From assembly GCA_029215795.1 (NCBI GenBank), contig JARDYH010000006.1, forward strand, positions 28,473,501-28,537,500: 64,000 nt of DNA, read 5' to 3'. This document shows positions 22,125-33,400 of the stretch, one piece after another; the stretch's first letter is position 1; each line of letters starts with the position of its first letter. The position numbers and the translations under genes were made by a program. Under the pieces are notes generated by a model that was given only the letters and a program-made list of their open reading frames with translations, was not told where the DNA came from and searched no databases. The DNA is from Anniella stebbinsi. Taxonomy: Eukaryota; Chordata; Lepidosauria; Squamata; Anniellidae.

Positions 22125-24187
22125 TGTAAAAATAGTTCAAATGTTTGATGATATGAAAGAGTCAAGTAAAATTATTTGGGGAATAAAATTATTCCCTTCT
22201 ATAATACAGTTGAGAGACTAGGATGTTTTACAACATAGATATTTTTCTTTCCCCCTTATTAAGTAAATGTAATAAGCTCACAGGCTAATTGTTTGACATT
22301 TGAACATTTTGTTTTCCATTATTTGAGAATACTGAAATTACATACCTGCTGTAATTGCTTTGTGTCTGAAGAAATTCACTGACAACATTTATTAATGGAA
22401 TTCCAGATGGTGATCAAGTGGATGTGAGAGCAAGAGGTTGGACTTGTAAAACAATTTATTACTAAGCAAAGGGTGGTCTTTTGTCAAGGGTAAGGAAGGC
22501 TAACTTGTTAAACCACATAAGTGAGTAACAAGGGATCTAAAACCCTGTAGATTAAACAGAGAGGGTCTGTCAGTAAATTTCAGTATAAACAACGGGAGAA
22601 CAATACAATTACATTAGGGGTCAATAGTAACTCTTCATTTCAAGCCCTACTGCAGCAGAATTTGTCATTCTTTAGTTCTTCAGCTTCTTTTTCTGGCCTG
22701 CTAAGATTTTGCAGTTTTTCAGTTCTATAGCTTAAGTGCCTAGACAGGAATCTGAAGAGCCCTTTAGGTATACATAAATGCTTATGCATGTGCCCCAGGG
22801 TTTTGCATTAGTTCCCTGCTTCCAGCTTCTCATGTTGTATGTCAGCAGTTTCCTAATACCTCTTGAGTCTGGAAAACTGCTATTGGATAGCACAGGTGGT
22901 CTGAAGTCAACAATAGCCTCAGCAGTTCTGCTGCACACACATAAATTCCTTACAGAGTTCATCCTCTGATATTGTAGAGCACAGCCTCCTCCAGTTCATG
23001 TTCATCATCTGAGTCCTCATGTACCTCAATAATGCTATCTTGTCCAAGTTCTTTTTACTGGGTTGACACAAAAATATTTGCAATAACATAATCTACATTT
23101 ATTCTGAAGGTTTCTCTTGCCTTATTTGGATTTCTTTTTGGAATACCATAACATAACCGTGGAAAGTTAATATACAGACACATAAAAAAAGTTTGAAGAG
23201 GATATAATGTACATTACATTTTCCCAGCTTATGGGAGTATGCCTTTAAAAAGAGATAGAGGTAGATCATTAATAAAGGGAAGGACAATTGTATATCTGAA
23301 ATCTCAAATGTCAAAACCTGTTCAGATGCCTAAGAAATATTGAGAGATGGATTTACGAAATATGGGGATAGAAAAAGATACATTTGAACATTTTTGCGTC
23401 TTTGTTTCTGAACCATTAGCATTTACTGATTTTATTTTTATTTGAATGTGTTTGAAACCAAGGTGGATAGAAATATCCTTGTTTAAAAGGGTGGGTTTCT
23501 GAAAATACTAAAATACCTTGAAGGTTATGTGAAAGTGCCATGCCTCCGCTGGAAGACTCCTCAGAGGAAGAGCTGAAGGACCAGGAACCACCCACCACCA
23601 AGCAATACCTAGGATCTGTCAGTAGACCAGGAGGAGCCTGGACCCTCAGGGATGACTACCATGAGAACATCACCTGAGGAAGACAAGGACTCTGCCTCAG
23701 AGGTGGAGGCAGAGAAACCCCTAAGCCCTTAGGAGAGATGCCACGTGAAAATATACGAACTCAGAAGTTTGCTAGACTGAGCCAGAGGCCTCCTTGTGAG
23801 GAAAGATCTACTCACACATAGAAGGCTTGCTCGAAAGGAGGACGTTTTCAGCTGCAATTACTAACCGCTCACTTCTGATGCTTGGATGTGGCTCTGACAG
23901 TTTCTGCATAAAAACAACTGTGTAAATCTGAGGGACTTGCTGGAATCAATGTTGACCAGGCTTTCCTGAATCAAGTTTCCCTTGCCTCAGGACTGCTTCC
24001 TTGACTGTTTCCTGGTGGGAGTATTTCTGGACCAAACTATTGACTCCCCTTCTGCCTACTCCTTGTCTGCTGTGTAGCCTTGGAACTTAGTTGCCTGTGA
24101 CCTGGATGGTTGAGTCCTGTGGCCTTTTGTTTGATCCCTTTTTGTGCTGAGCACCTTGGAATACTTGGACCTGCAACTGATAGACGT
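22125..24187. other. Intronic sequence; 23520-24187 looks like an unclassified repeat remnant
   Basis: 22125-23520 shows nothing recognisable. About 23540-23750 reads like the tail of a degraded acidic coding region (PPLEDSSEEELKDQEPPTT) followed by C/T-rich sequence, which could be the 3' end of an old retroelement, but I cannot classify it. The Harbinger element begins at 24188. Confidence 0.4.
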
Positions 24188-24395
24188 AGGCCCCCTCCAC
24201 AAGGATGCGCTTTTGCGCCCGTTTGTGGTATTATGCGCACTATCGCGGAGGCGCATTTACGCCTCATCCCTCTGCACGGGAGGCAGCGAGAGGCGTTGAA
24301 GCGCATTATCGCTTTTCTCCGACGCGCGTTTTAATTGTTCACATGCGGGGCTTCGGGAGGAGGAAACAGACATTTTAATTCGCTTTTTGCCTAAA
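24188..24395. repeat. Harbinger left terminal inverted repeat and subterminal motif region
   Basis: The terminal 14 bp are followed by sequence rich in GCGC-containing motifs: ATGCGCACTATCGCGG, GCGCATTTACGCC and AGCGCATTATCGCTT. The right end has the same style of motif in opposite orientation (35035-35075). Such subterminal motifs are plausible binding sites for the Myb/SANT proteins or the transposase; this is inference. Confidence 0.7.
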
Positions 24396-24968
24396 GCCAA
24401 CCCCTTTCCCAGCCCTCCCTTCCTGTACTCCACCCACAGGAATGTACCTGCCTGCCTACGTAATTTCGGGTTGCCTGGCAACGAGATGGGAGGGGGGGAG
24501 AGGGTAGAGCTGAGCGGGGGGAAAAAAATGCCTTCAGGTTACGCGCACCTTCGCGCGCGTGCATATGCATACAAGCACGTGATCAGAGCCAACCCCTTTC
24601 CCAGCCCTCCCTTCCTGTACTCCACCCACAGGAATGTACCTGCCTGCCTACGTAATTTCGGGTTACCTGGCAACGAGATGGGAGGGGGGGAGAGGGCAGA
24701 GCTGAGCGGGGGGGAAAAAATGCCTTCAGGTTACGCGCACCTTCGCGCGCGTGCATATGCATACAAGCACGTGATCAGAGCCAACCCCTTTCCCAGCCCT
24801 CCCTTCCTGTACTCCACCCACAGGAATGTACCTGCCTGCCTACGTAATTTCGGGTTACCTGGCAACGAGATGGGAGGGGGGGAGAGGGCAGAGCTGAGCG
24901 GGGGGGAAAAAATGCCTTCAGGTTACGCGCACCTTCGCGCGCGAGCATATGCATACAAGCACGTGATC
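24396..24968 (+). repeat. Subterminal tandem repeat, three 192-bp copies
   Basis: Three nearly identical units start at 24396, 24588 and 24780 (GCCAACCCCTTTCCCAGCCC). Each ends with a CG-rich palindromic stretch containing TTCGCGCGCGTGCATATGCA and CACGTGATC. The array ends about 110 bp before the transposase start codon, so it probably includes promoter and transposase-binding sequence. Part of the unit recurs inverted near the right end (34770-34935). Copies differ by only a few bases, which points to recent amplification. Confidence 0.88.
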
Positions 24969-25082
24969 TGAGTTTCGTCGACCGTTGAGTTCATTTACCT
25001 AGGCGACACCAGAGAAGCAAGTTTGGTTCCCCTTTTCTCTTTCTGAAACGCCATTTTGAGCTGGACGGGAAGAGAAGGCGAG

Positions 25083-26537
25083 ATGGCTCCTACCTCGATT
25101 TCTCGTTCCGTCATTTATGCGATTCAACTTCTGATCGCAAATATGCACGTTACATTGACTTGCCTAAGGAGAACGATTCAACGGAGAAGAAGAAGAAGAC
25201 GAATCATCATGAGAAGGCTCCAAGAGAACAACTCTTATCTTTTAAGACTCCAACAAGATAGACTCCAAGAGAATTTATTATATGTTCCTTTGATGAAAAA
25301 ACAGAGACCAAGAAGATGGTGGTGCTTCCCCAGGAGTCGTGACTGGTGGGAAAACGATGTTCTAGCCCTCTGGGGTGATGAGCAGTGGCTAGAGAACTTT
25401 AGGATGACCAGAGCAACCCTTTTCCAGATTGCAGACCATCTTCGGCCATTTCTAGAACGTCGCAATACGAACATGAGGGAAGCCATTCCAATGGTGAAGC
25501 GCGTGGCCATCTGTATATGGAGGCTAGCAAATCCTGGTGGTTACCGGGTGGTGGCTCAGCAATTTGGGATCGGTAGAACAACGGCAGCCATGATCGTTGT
25601 GGAGGTCTGCCTAGCCATGGAGCATGCGCTTCTGAGAAAAACAGTTTGCCTTGGCAATGTTCCAGAGGTGAGTCTTGTTTTTTATTATTTGGGATAGGAA
25701 AAGATGGGCTAGGCTGTTATATAGGTGGCCAAATGGAACTTGATCATTGTATCTCAAGCATGCCAGCCGATGAAGCAGTAATGATTTATTTTCCATTATT
25801 TATGTTTTCTCTCTCAGATCATGAGTGGATTTTCCAAACTGGGCTTCTTTCATTGTGTTGCAGCCACAGATGGATGTCACATTGAAATTGCCTGTCCTCC
25901 TAGGCAAGGCCCTGACTACATAAACCGGAAACGCTTTTTTTCCATGCTCCTTCAAGGCACAGTGGACCACCGTGGGCGATTCATGGATGTGGAAATAGGT
26001 TGGAGTGGGAGAAATCACGATGCCCATGTCTTCAGGAACTCTGCGTTCTTTGAGGCCATGGAAGCTGGTGTCTTCATCCCAGGGAACCCTACCATTACTG
26101 TTAATGACGTGCAGATTCCTCCACTGGTGGTGGCTGATTCCGCTTACCCCATTCGGAAGTGGCTGATGAAACCTTACGGCGGAGCCCTGGACCAGCAAAA
26201 GCAACATTTCAACCACTGTCTGTCACGGGCGAGGAATGTTGTTGAATGTGCCTTTGGAAGGTTAAAAGCACGGTGGAGATGCCTGTCGTCCAGGATAGAA
26301 CTCGCTGAAGAAAACGTCATTTCTGTGATATCTGCCTGTGTCATTCTACACAACATTTGTGAAAGTCAAGGACATGATGTTGCATTGGATCTCCACGAAG
26401 CAAGGCAAATTGAACTGGCAACCCTGGGTGCCCCGCTGCCAACGGGGCATGAGGAAATTCAAGAAAAGGCTGCTGGGGAAAAGGTCAGAGATGCCTTAAG
26501 AGGCATGCTTTGGTCTCTGCGTGGGCAGAACCCCTAG
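25083..26537 (+). CDS. PIF/Harbinger DDE transposase, 434 aa, two exons, intact
   Basis: Exons 25083-25667 (585 nt) and 25818-26537 (720 nt) are separated by a 150-bp intron with GTGAGT donor and TCTCTCAG acceptor in phase 0. The protein is 434 residues with no lesion. Residues ~45-60 form a strongly basic patch. A helix-turn-helix region (RVAICIWRLANPGGYRVVAQ and GIGRTTA, about 140-175) precedes the nuclease. The DDE_4/HARBI1-type catalytic core shows D213 (ATDGCHIEI), D302 (VADSAYP) and E338 (NVVECAFGRLKARWR). Harbinger transposases cut at the terminal repeats and, in characterised elements, need a Myb-like partner for nuclear import and DNA binding. The ATG at 25083 is the first in frame. 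The 3' UTR probably extends to AATAAA at about 27398. Confidence 0.93.
25668..25817 (+). other. Intron of the Harbinger transposase gene
   Basis: It begins GTGAGTCTTG and ends in a pyrimidine-rich TTTTCTCTCTCAG. Its removal joins the two halves of the transposase without changing frame. Reading through it instead meets a stop at 25695-25697. Confidence 0.85.
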
Positions 26538-27327
26538 GGAGGTGAGTGTTCAGTGCCAAACCCCTGTGCCAAACTTGTGTAAGCCATGTTTTCCCTAACT
26601 TTACTCTATTTACTCTATTTCAGCAAGTCACAGGAAGGAATCATGTGTCAAGACCTGCTCGAAGCATAAACCAATAAGGAAAGTGCATAAACAAATCAGG
26701 AAAGTATCCGCATAAAGGCTTCATGGCCTGAGAATGAATGAATGAATGAATGAATGTGTAGAGGGTGGGATATTGTTATTACATCCTATGCTAAAACAAT
26801 CCATCTCTAAATTTCCCTTAGAACATAGCATAGAGAGAACTGCAGGGGATCAAAGACGGTGTCGTGTGGAACCTCTGTGATGTGACCAGACCAGAAGGCA
26901 ACCGCTTCCTTTTTCTGGATCATTCATTCCATTCTTCAAGCAAAAGCCAAGTCCCGCTCCAGGCAGCACTGACTGTGTTTATTCTTTTTTCATCAAGAAG
27001 AAGCTGCATTAGGAAATGAGACTACTTATAGACAATCCCTTTAGAATATGTGAATTTTATTTTCTATGTTGATTTCGCTTTTACATTGCTGTTTTGAGAT
27101 GTTCAGTGACTTCAAAGTAACGTATGTTTCTTTCAATGTGTAATGCAATGCTGTTGCAAATGCTGTTAATTTTATTTTCTTTGCTGATTTTTCTTTTACA
27201 TTGCTGTTAGTAATTAGATATTGTTATGAGATGTATGTTCATAATAATGTGACTTTCAACTATGTTTCTTTCAATGTCAAATTAAATGCTGTTGTAAATG
27301 CTGTTAATTTTATTTTCTATGCTGAAA

Positions 27328-27912
27328 TTGTTGTTGCCATATTGCCATATTGTTGTTGCCATATTAAAAAGTGCTTATTTTAAAAATGCTTATCCTAAAT
27401 AAAATATGTTCCTACAATTCCTAGACAATAAGACTTCAGGTAACCCAACACACATATGCAGTACAGTGAACATTGCAGAAGGGCAAGTAACAGGACCACA
27501 GCCCATCCATGTCTACCTCACAGGGTTGTTTTTTTGAGAATAACATAGTACCATCTAGTCACTAACATTCTCAGGTTTTCAGTTCAGGACACCCAAAGGT
27601 ACATTCAGGACACCCAAAATTGTTGTTGCCATATTAAAAAGTGCTTATTTTAAAAATGCTTATCCTAAATAAAATATGTTCCTACAACTTGACAATGTTG
27701 ATAGTAGTATTCCTAGACAATAAGACTTCAGGTAACCCAACACACATATGCAGTACAGTGAACATTGCAGAAGGGCAAGTAACAGGACCACAACCCATCC
27801 ATGTCTACCTCACAGGGTTGTTTTTTTGAGAATAACATAGTACCATCTAGTCAATAACATTCTCAGGTTTTCAGTTCAGGACACCCAAAGGTACATTCAG
27901 GACACCCAAAAC
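27328..27912. repeat. Tandem duplication of a ~290-bp block downstream of the transposase
   Basis: The block from GTTGTTGCCATATTAAAAAG to TTCAGGACACCCAAAA occurs at about 27335-27617 and again at 27620-27912. The copies are nearly identical apart from a 20-25-bp difference near GTTCCTACAA. Each contains an AATAAA-like signal (CCTAAATAAAATATG), so the duplication doubles the candidate polyadenylation site of the transposase gene. Shorter echoes of GCTGTTAATTTTATTTTCT precede it at 27040-27320. Confidence 0.85.
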
Positions 27913-27954
27913 ACATCTGGTAACTTTCCCACTGCTCCGAACAAACGCGACAGT

Positions 27955-28085
27955 GTTTAATCACTTACGCGCGGTTCGGGAATGGTGGTTTGACGGTTCC
28001 GCGCGCATGCGCGCAACCGCTAAACCGGTCCGCGGAAACATCGCAAACCGGAAGTGAGGCCTACACTTCCTCACAATCCTTCAAG
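27955..28085 (+). promoter_or_regulatory. CpG-rich putative promoter of the accessory gene A
   Basis: The sequence changes abruptly from AT-rich to CpG-rich, with GGTTCCGCGCGCATGCGCGC, ACCGGTCCGCGG and CCGGAAGTG (an ETS/GABPA-like site) just upstream of the ATG. No TATA box is seen. This fits a TATA-less CpG promoter; the call is inferred from composition only. Confidence 0.5.
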
Positions 28086-30048
28086 ATGCCAAGAGGGAGG
28101 TATTGGAGTGATGCGGAGGTCCGCATATTGTTGGCCTTCCTCCTCCAATCCTCCCTCGTGGGAAGGATTGTGCGGAGCAGCAGCCTCCCGACTATGAGGC
28201 TGTTTAGGAGGGCGGCTGCTGCTCTGCAAATGAACAACTTTGTCCGCACTGCCCTGCAGTGTCGGACAAAGTTTAAGTACGTCAAGGCGGGCTTCTTTCG
28301 GGCCATTGCTGCCCATGGGGAGCATCCCCCCTTCCGTCAGCGTCCTCCCTACTTCGGTCAATTCCGGGAGCTGTGGCGGAAGGCGGGGAGACCAACCCCG
28401 GAGGAGAGGCTGACTGCAGGTGAGTGAGTGCATTAGCATTCTGCCCACTGCTCATTGTGTATTCTCTGGTGGATGTGCAGGTTGGGGGGGGGGGAATGCC
28501 CCAAAAACAATGACCCCTGACACAATGAGGCTTTAAGGTGGATTCCAGCATACATCTTGGGTGGGGTGGGACTAGATGCCCTTCAGGAGCCCTGTGTGCT
28601 GGTGATTCTGCCCACTGCTCATTGTGTATTCTCTGGTGGATGTGCAGGTTGGGGGGGGGAATGCCCCAAAAACAATGACCCCTGACACAATGAGGCTTTA
28701 AGGTGGATTCCAGCATACATCTTGGGTGGGGTGGGACTAGATGCCCTTCAGGAGCCCTGTGTGCTGGTGATTCTGCCCACTGCTCATTGTGTATTCTCTG
28801 GTGGATGTGCAGGTTGGGGGGGGGAATGCCCCAAAAACAATGACCCCTGACACAATGAGGCTTTAAGGTGGATTCCAGCATACATCTTGGGTGGGGTGGG
28901 ACTAGATGCCCTTCAGGAGCCCTGTGTGCTGGTGATTCTGCCCACTGCTCATTGTGTATTCTCTGGTGGATGTGCAGGTTGGGGGGGGGGAATGCCCCAA
29001 AAACAATGACCCCTGACACAATGAGGCTTTAAGGTGGATTCCAGCATTCATCTTGGGGTGGGACTAGATGCCCTTCAGGGACCCTTCCACATTTTAATGT
29101 TATTTCCCTTTTTCCCTTCCCTCTTTTTCTTAGCCCAAAACAGGAGGGCGGAAGAGGCGGCTCCGTCTCCCGAAGTGGAGGAGGTTGGGGGGACTTCTCC
29201 TCCTCCTCCTCCTTCTCCTCCTTCTCCTCCTCGGATGACCCTCCGCAGAAGGGCACGTAAGTTAAATGCAAGCCAGATTAATTAGGAATACTATTTTTGC
29301 CCAGCGTACTTTAATAATATTATTAATATTACTAATTGTAATGATATATGTATTTATTTATTTATTAATTAACAGACTCTCCCAACGGATCGAGGCGGGG
29401 AACACCATGATAGAAACTTAAAATAACATTTTTTTTCCAATTTTGAAGGGATACTCAGTCCATCGCCGTCGCCGTCTGCGGAGGAGGTGGAGGAGGAGGT
29501 GCAGGAAGAGGAGGAAGAGGAGGATGCACCCCCACCTGTCTCACCTGCTGCTGTGTCTCCAGCAGGTAATAGAAGTTCCATTGCTTTGTATAATGTAGAG
29601 TACATTGAGCATATAAAATCCAGGTCAGGGCTCCTGTATCTGTAACAGTTGTAGAGAAAAGGGAATTTCAGCCAGTGTCATTTGTATGCAATTAGTTCCT
29701 GGTGAAATCCCCTCTTCATCACAACAGTTTAACCGACCTGGATTTTATGTGGTCACCCTATTGTACAGTACAGGACTAATGGTTTAAATTTTTAATTAAA
29801 AAATGAAAAACTATATTTACATTCCTGTAAATTGAATCGCATTGAATAGCCAATGTCATTGAGTGGTACATCTTGAACTGTTTTTCTGTTGGTTATATTA
29901 TATGATTTTAAACATTTTTTTTTTCTTACCATCCCATGCAGTTCCCACTCAGGAGCGGCTGGAGAGGCTTGAGGCAGCCGTTGGAGGCATGCAGAATCGC
30001 ATGTCCTCAATGGAGGAAAAGTTGGACAAGATCCTCAGTAAATTGTAA
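28086..30048 (+). CDS. Harbinger accessory Myb/SANT-like protein A, 226 aa, four exons
   Basis: Exons 28086-28419, 29134-29256, 29449-29565 and 29942-30048 sum to 681 nt. All junctions are phase 1 with GT..AG sites (GTGAGT, GTAAGT, GTAATA donors). Residues ~5-105 form a trihelix/Myb-SANT-like DNA-binding domain (YWSDAEVRILLAFL, LFRRAAAALQ, QCRTKFKYVKAGFF, YFGQFRELWRKAG). The middle is low-complexity acidic and proline-rich (exons 2 and 3). The last exon encodes a heptad-type coiled coil (QERLERLEAAVGGMQNRMSS) that ends the protein. Myb-like partners of Harbinger transposases bind subterminal DNA and carry the transposase into the nucleus; here this is inferred from domain and position. The start is the first ATG, in a CpG-rich promoter-like region. 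The 385 bp to the convergent next gene contain AT-rich repeats. Confidence 0.88.
28441..29100 (+). repeat. Four-copy tandem repeat (~165 bp) in intron 1 of accessory gene A
   Basis: Units starting CTGCCCACTGCTCATTGTG lie at 28441, 28608, 28773 and 28938. The last is partial. Copies are nearly identical, differing mainly in the length of a G-run. The repeat lies wholly inside the intron between 28419 and 29134. Confidence 0.88.
29617..29757. repeat. Short copy of the foldback MITE core in intron 3 of accessory gene A
   Basis: The ends AAAATCCAGGTC and GACCTGGATTTTAT are inverted, and the centre matches the 1552-1871 element (CAGTTGTAGAGAAAAGGGAA, GTCATTTGTATGCAATTAGT). It is a related non-autonomous element inserted in, or carried by, the Harbinger transposon. 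Confidence 0.65.
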
Positions 30049-30433
30049 ATAGTTGAAAAAAATATTGTAAATAGTTGAAAATAATATTTGTTTAAAAAAC
30101 TAAATCTTTATTTTTGTTACTAAAACATTGTTTTGGTTTTCCTTAGCATTTTCAGGTTGGTGCAGTATTAAGGAGGGATGCCTAACTGTTTTAATAATAG
30201 ATAGGAAGCACAGTCCCAACCACACAGTGAGATATGAAAACTATATTGTAATGGTTAAATACAACATAAATAACAGCAAAAAATACCATAATTAACAGCA
30301 AATAACATAACAATTACATAAATAACAGCAAAAAAAACCATAATTAACAGCAAATTATTAACAATTACATAAATAACAGCAAAAAAAACCATAATTAACA
30401 GCAAATTATTAACAATAACATAAATCATGTATT
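30049..30433. repeat. AT-rich spacer between convergent genes, with a short tandem repeat
   Basis: About 30240-30425 repeats CATAAATAACAGCAAAAAA and ACCATAATTAACAGCAAATT in three to four copies of ~60 bp. It separates the stops of the two accessory genes (30048 on + and 30434 on -). It probably contains both 3' ends; I see no strong AATAAA on either strand. Confidence 0.6.
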
Positions 30434-33400
30434 CTAAGGGGAGAACTTTAAGGGTTTTTTTACCTCCCGTGCCGTGCGCTTTATGCTTGGCTCACCTTGA
30501 AGTGGTGATGATGAGCGCTGTGGGGGTACTGTATGGGAGCACGGGAGCAGTGATTCGTCCAAGTCTTTGGTTAAAATGTCATTCTGGGGATTTTGCAACT
30601 GGGCAGACTGGGGGTGTTGCACCCTGACTTTACGTTTCTTCTTAGCCAGGCATTTTCTCCCCTCACCCTCTCCTGAGTTCCCACCTAAGTCATTTGGCTT
30701 AGAGCTGGTCCCCTCCATACTGTCAATAGCCAACCGTCTTTTTATTGGCTGGCGTTTTCCATGGCTAGTAGTAGATGATGGGTTGGCTGTATGGGTTGAT
30801 CTTCCCGGTTCTTCCTGTTGCACCACCGTCACCAGCTTCTCCATCGTGACACATTGTCTTTCTAGAATTCTGAGAAGGGCATCTTGATTTCTTTGGTCCC
30901 TTGCATCTTCTGTTTTCAAATAGTCCAACATCTGGTCATTTTTCTGCAACATCTGCTCATGCATCTGCAAGAGGTTTGCGTTGTGTGCAGAGGCATGCTC
31001 CAGAATGCGGTCTGTGTCCCTGCTGCGTGGGGGTCTTCTGTTTCTGGCCATTTCCAGGCGCGTTGCAGGCGAGAGTGCTGACTTTTGGATGGGATGTCTC
31101 CTTCCTTCATCTGTACCTGAAGGGAAAGGGCAAAGTTTAGTGTGTTTAAAAATCATTTATTACATGTCCAGCCTGTACCATGGGTTCTCTCGCACCCTCA
31201 TCCTGAAGATGAGAATGTCCTTTCACACATTTATAAGAATTGCAGGACTGAAACTTTATCAAGCAAATAACATCGGCTGTACTTACTCGCTCCTGCTGCA
31301 GGATGGTGGAGATTTCTGGCCCTCAAATCTGCGTGGTCACTGGTTTCCGACGCACTGGTGTAACCGCTGCTTCTGTAGGCTGCCGTGGAAGAAAAAGAAG
31401 AGCTATTAGGAGGTTTCATCAATAGGCACAATCACAAACCTCCCTCCTTTTGAAATGGGGGTGGTTGTTCAAAATGGCTGCCTGCCCCTTATCCTTTTTC
31501 CCCCCCGCCCTGGAGAGACCAGAGAAACGCTGGGTAGCTAGAGGAGATCTCTCCTGCCCTCTCCTGCCCCACCCGCTCACCCGCATCTGCCTGCCCCATT
31601 TTAGAATACAATTTTTTATTCCATGGAACACAATATTAAGTTGTAAAGTTAAGAGTCTTCCAATAGGCACAATCACAAACCTCCATTTTAAATAGGGGGG
31701 GGGGGTTGTTTGTGTGTTCAAAATGGCTGCCTGCCTAGGCTGATCACATGAAAAGGAGGTCAGGGCTGACCACATGAAAAGGAGGTCAGGGCTCATGTAA
31801 CTTTAACAGTTGTACAGAAAAGGGAATTTCAGCCAGTGTCATTTGTATGGAATTTGTTCCTGGTGAAATTCCCTCTTCATCACCACAGTTAAAGTTGCAG
31901 GCAGTATACTACAGTGACCACATGAAAAGGAGGTCAGGGCTGACCACATGAAAAGGAGGTCAGGGCTCATGTAACTTTAAGTGCTGTAGAGAAAAAGGAA
32001 TTTCAGCCGGTGCCGTTTGTATGCATGCAGCACCTGGTGAAATTCCCTCTTCATCACCACAGTTAAAGTTGCAGGCAGTATACTACAGTGACCACATGAA
32101 AAGGAGGTCAGGGCTCATGTAACTTTAAGTGCTGTAGAGAAAAAGGCTGAAATCCCTCCCATAGACCACAATTTCTGGTCCCATGCACCCCAGAAATTAG
32201 CCCAGTACTTACACGGTGGTGCTGGTGCAGGATGCTGCTGGAGATTTCTGGCCCTCAAATCTGTGTGCTCACTGGTTTCCGACGCACTGGTGGAACCGCT
32301 GCTTCTGTAGGCTGCCGTGGAAGAAAAAGAAGAGCTATTAGGAGGTTTCATTCCAATAGGCACAATCACAAACCTCCATTTTAAATAGGGGGGGGGTTGT
32401 TTGTGTGTTCAAAATGGCTGCCTGCCTAGGCTGATCACATGAAAAGGAGGTCAGGGCTCATGTAACTTTAAGTGCTGTAGAGAAAAAGGAATTTCAGCCG
32501 GTGCCGTTTGTATGCATGCAGCACCTGGTGAAATTCCCTCTTCATCACCACAGTTAAAGTTGCAGGCAGTATACTACAGTGACCACATGAAAAGGAGGTC
32601 AGGGCTGACCACATGAAAAGGAGGTCAGGGCTCATGTAACTTTAAGTGCTGTAGAGAAAAAGGAATTTCAGCCGGTGCCGTTTGTATGCATGCAGCACCT
32701 GGTGAAATTCCCTCTTCATCACCACAGTTAAAGTTGCAGGCAGTATACTACAGTGACCACATGAAAAGGAGGTCAGGGCTCATGTAACTTTAAGTGCTGT
32801 AGAGAAAAAGGCTGAAATCCCTCCCATAGACCACAATTTCTGGTCCCATGCACCCCAGAAATTAGCCCTATACTTACTCGGTGGTGCTGGTGCAGGATGC
32901 TGCTGGAGATTTCTGGCCCTCAAATCTGCATGCTCACTGGTTTCTGACGCACTGGTGGTACCGCTGCTTCTGGAGGCTCCTGCCATGGCAGAAAAAGATG
33001 AGCTTTTAGGAGGTTTCATTGACATAGCCCTATACTTACTCGGTGCTGCTGCAGGATGCTGCTGGAGATTTCTGGCCCTCAAATCTGCGTGCTCACTGGT
33101 TTCTGACACACTGGTGGTACTGCTGCTTCTGTAGGCTGCCGTGGAAGAAAAAGAAGAGCTATTAGGAGGCTGCCTGCCCCTTATCCTTTTTCCCCCCCGC
33201 CCTGGAGAGACCAGAGAAACGCTGGGTAGCTAGAGGAGATCTCTCCTGCCCTCTCCTGCCCCACCCGCTCACCCGCATCTGCCTGCCCCATTTTAGAATA
33301 CAATTTTTTATTCCATGGAACACAATATTAAGTTGTAAAGTTAAGAGTCTTCCAATAGGCACAATCACAAACCTCCATTTTAAATAGGGGGGGGTTGTTT

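Noticed and set aside
21243..22148. Long Arg/Gly/Pro-rich open frames on both strands
   Set aside because: They arise from extreme GC content within a foldback hAT element and have no domain or codon signal of a real protein.
24396..24968. CRISPR-like or satellite array
   Set aside because: Units are contiguous with no unique spacers, in a vertebrate genome, and sit at a transposon end.
24387..24971. 194-residue frame with three repeated units
   Set aside because: It is a translation of the 192-bp subterminal tandem repeat (192 is divisible by 3, so the frame stays open by chance).
28282..29019. 245-residue minus-strand frame made of repeats
   Set aside because: It lies antisense over exon 1 and the tandem repeat in intron 1 of the Harbinger accessory gene A; no domain is present.
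31419..31796. 125-residue minus-strand frame
   Set aside because: It covers duplicated intron blocks of accessory gene B, and the same sequence at 33162-33410 and 33793-34038 is intronic too.
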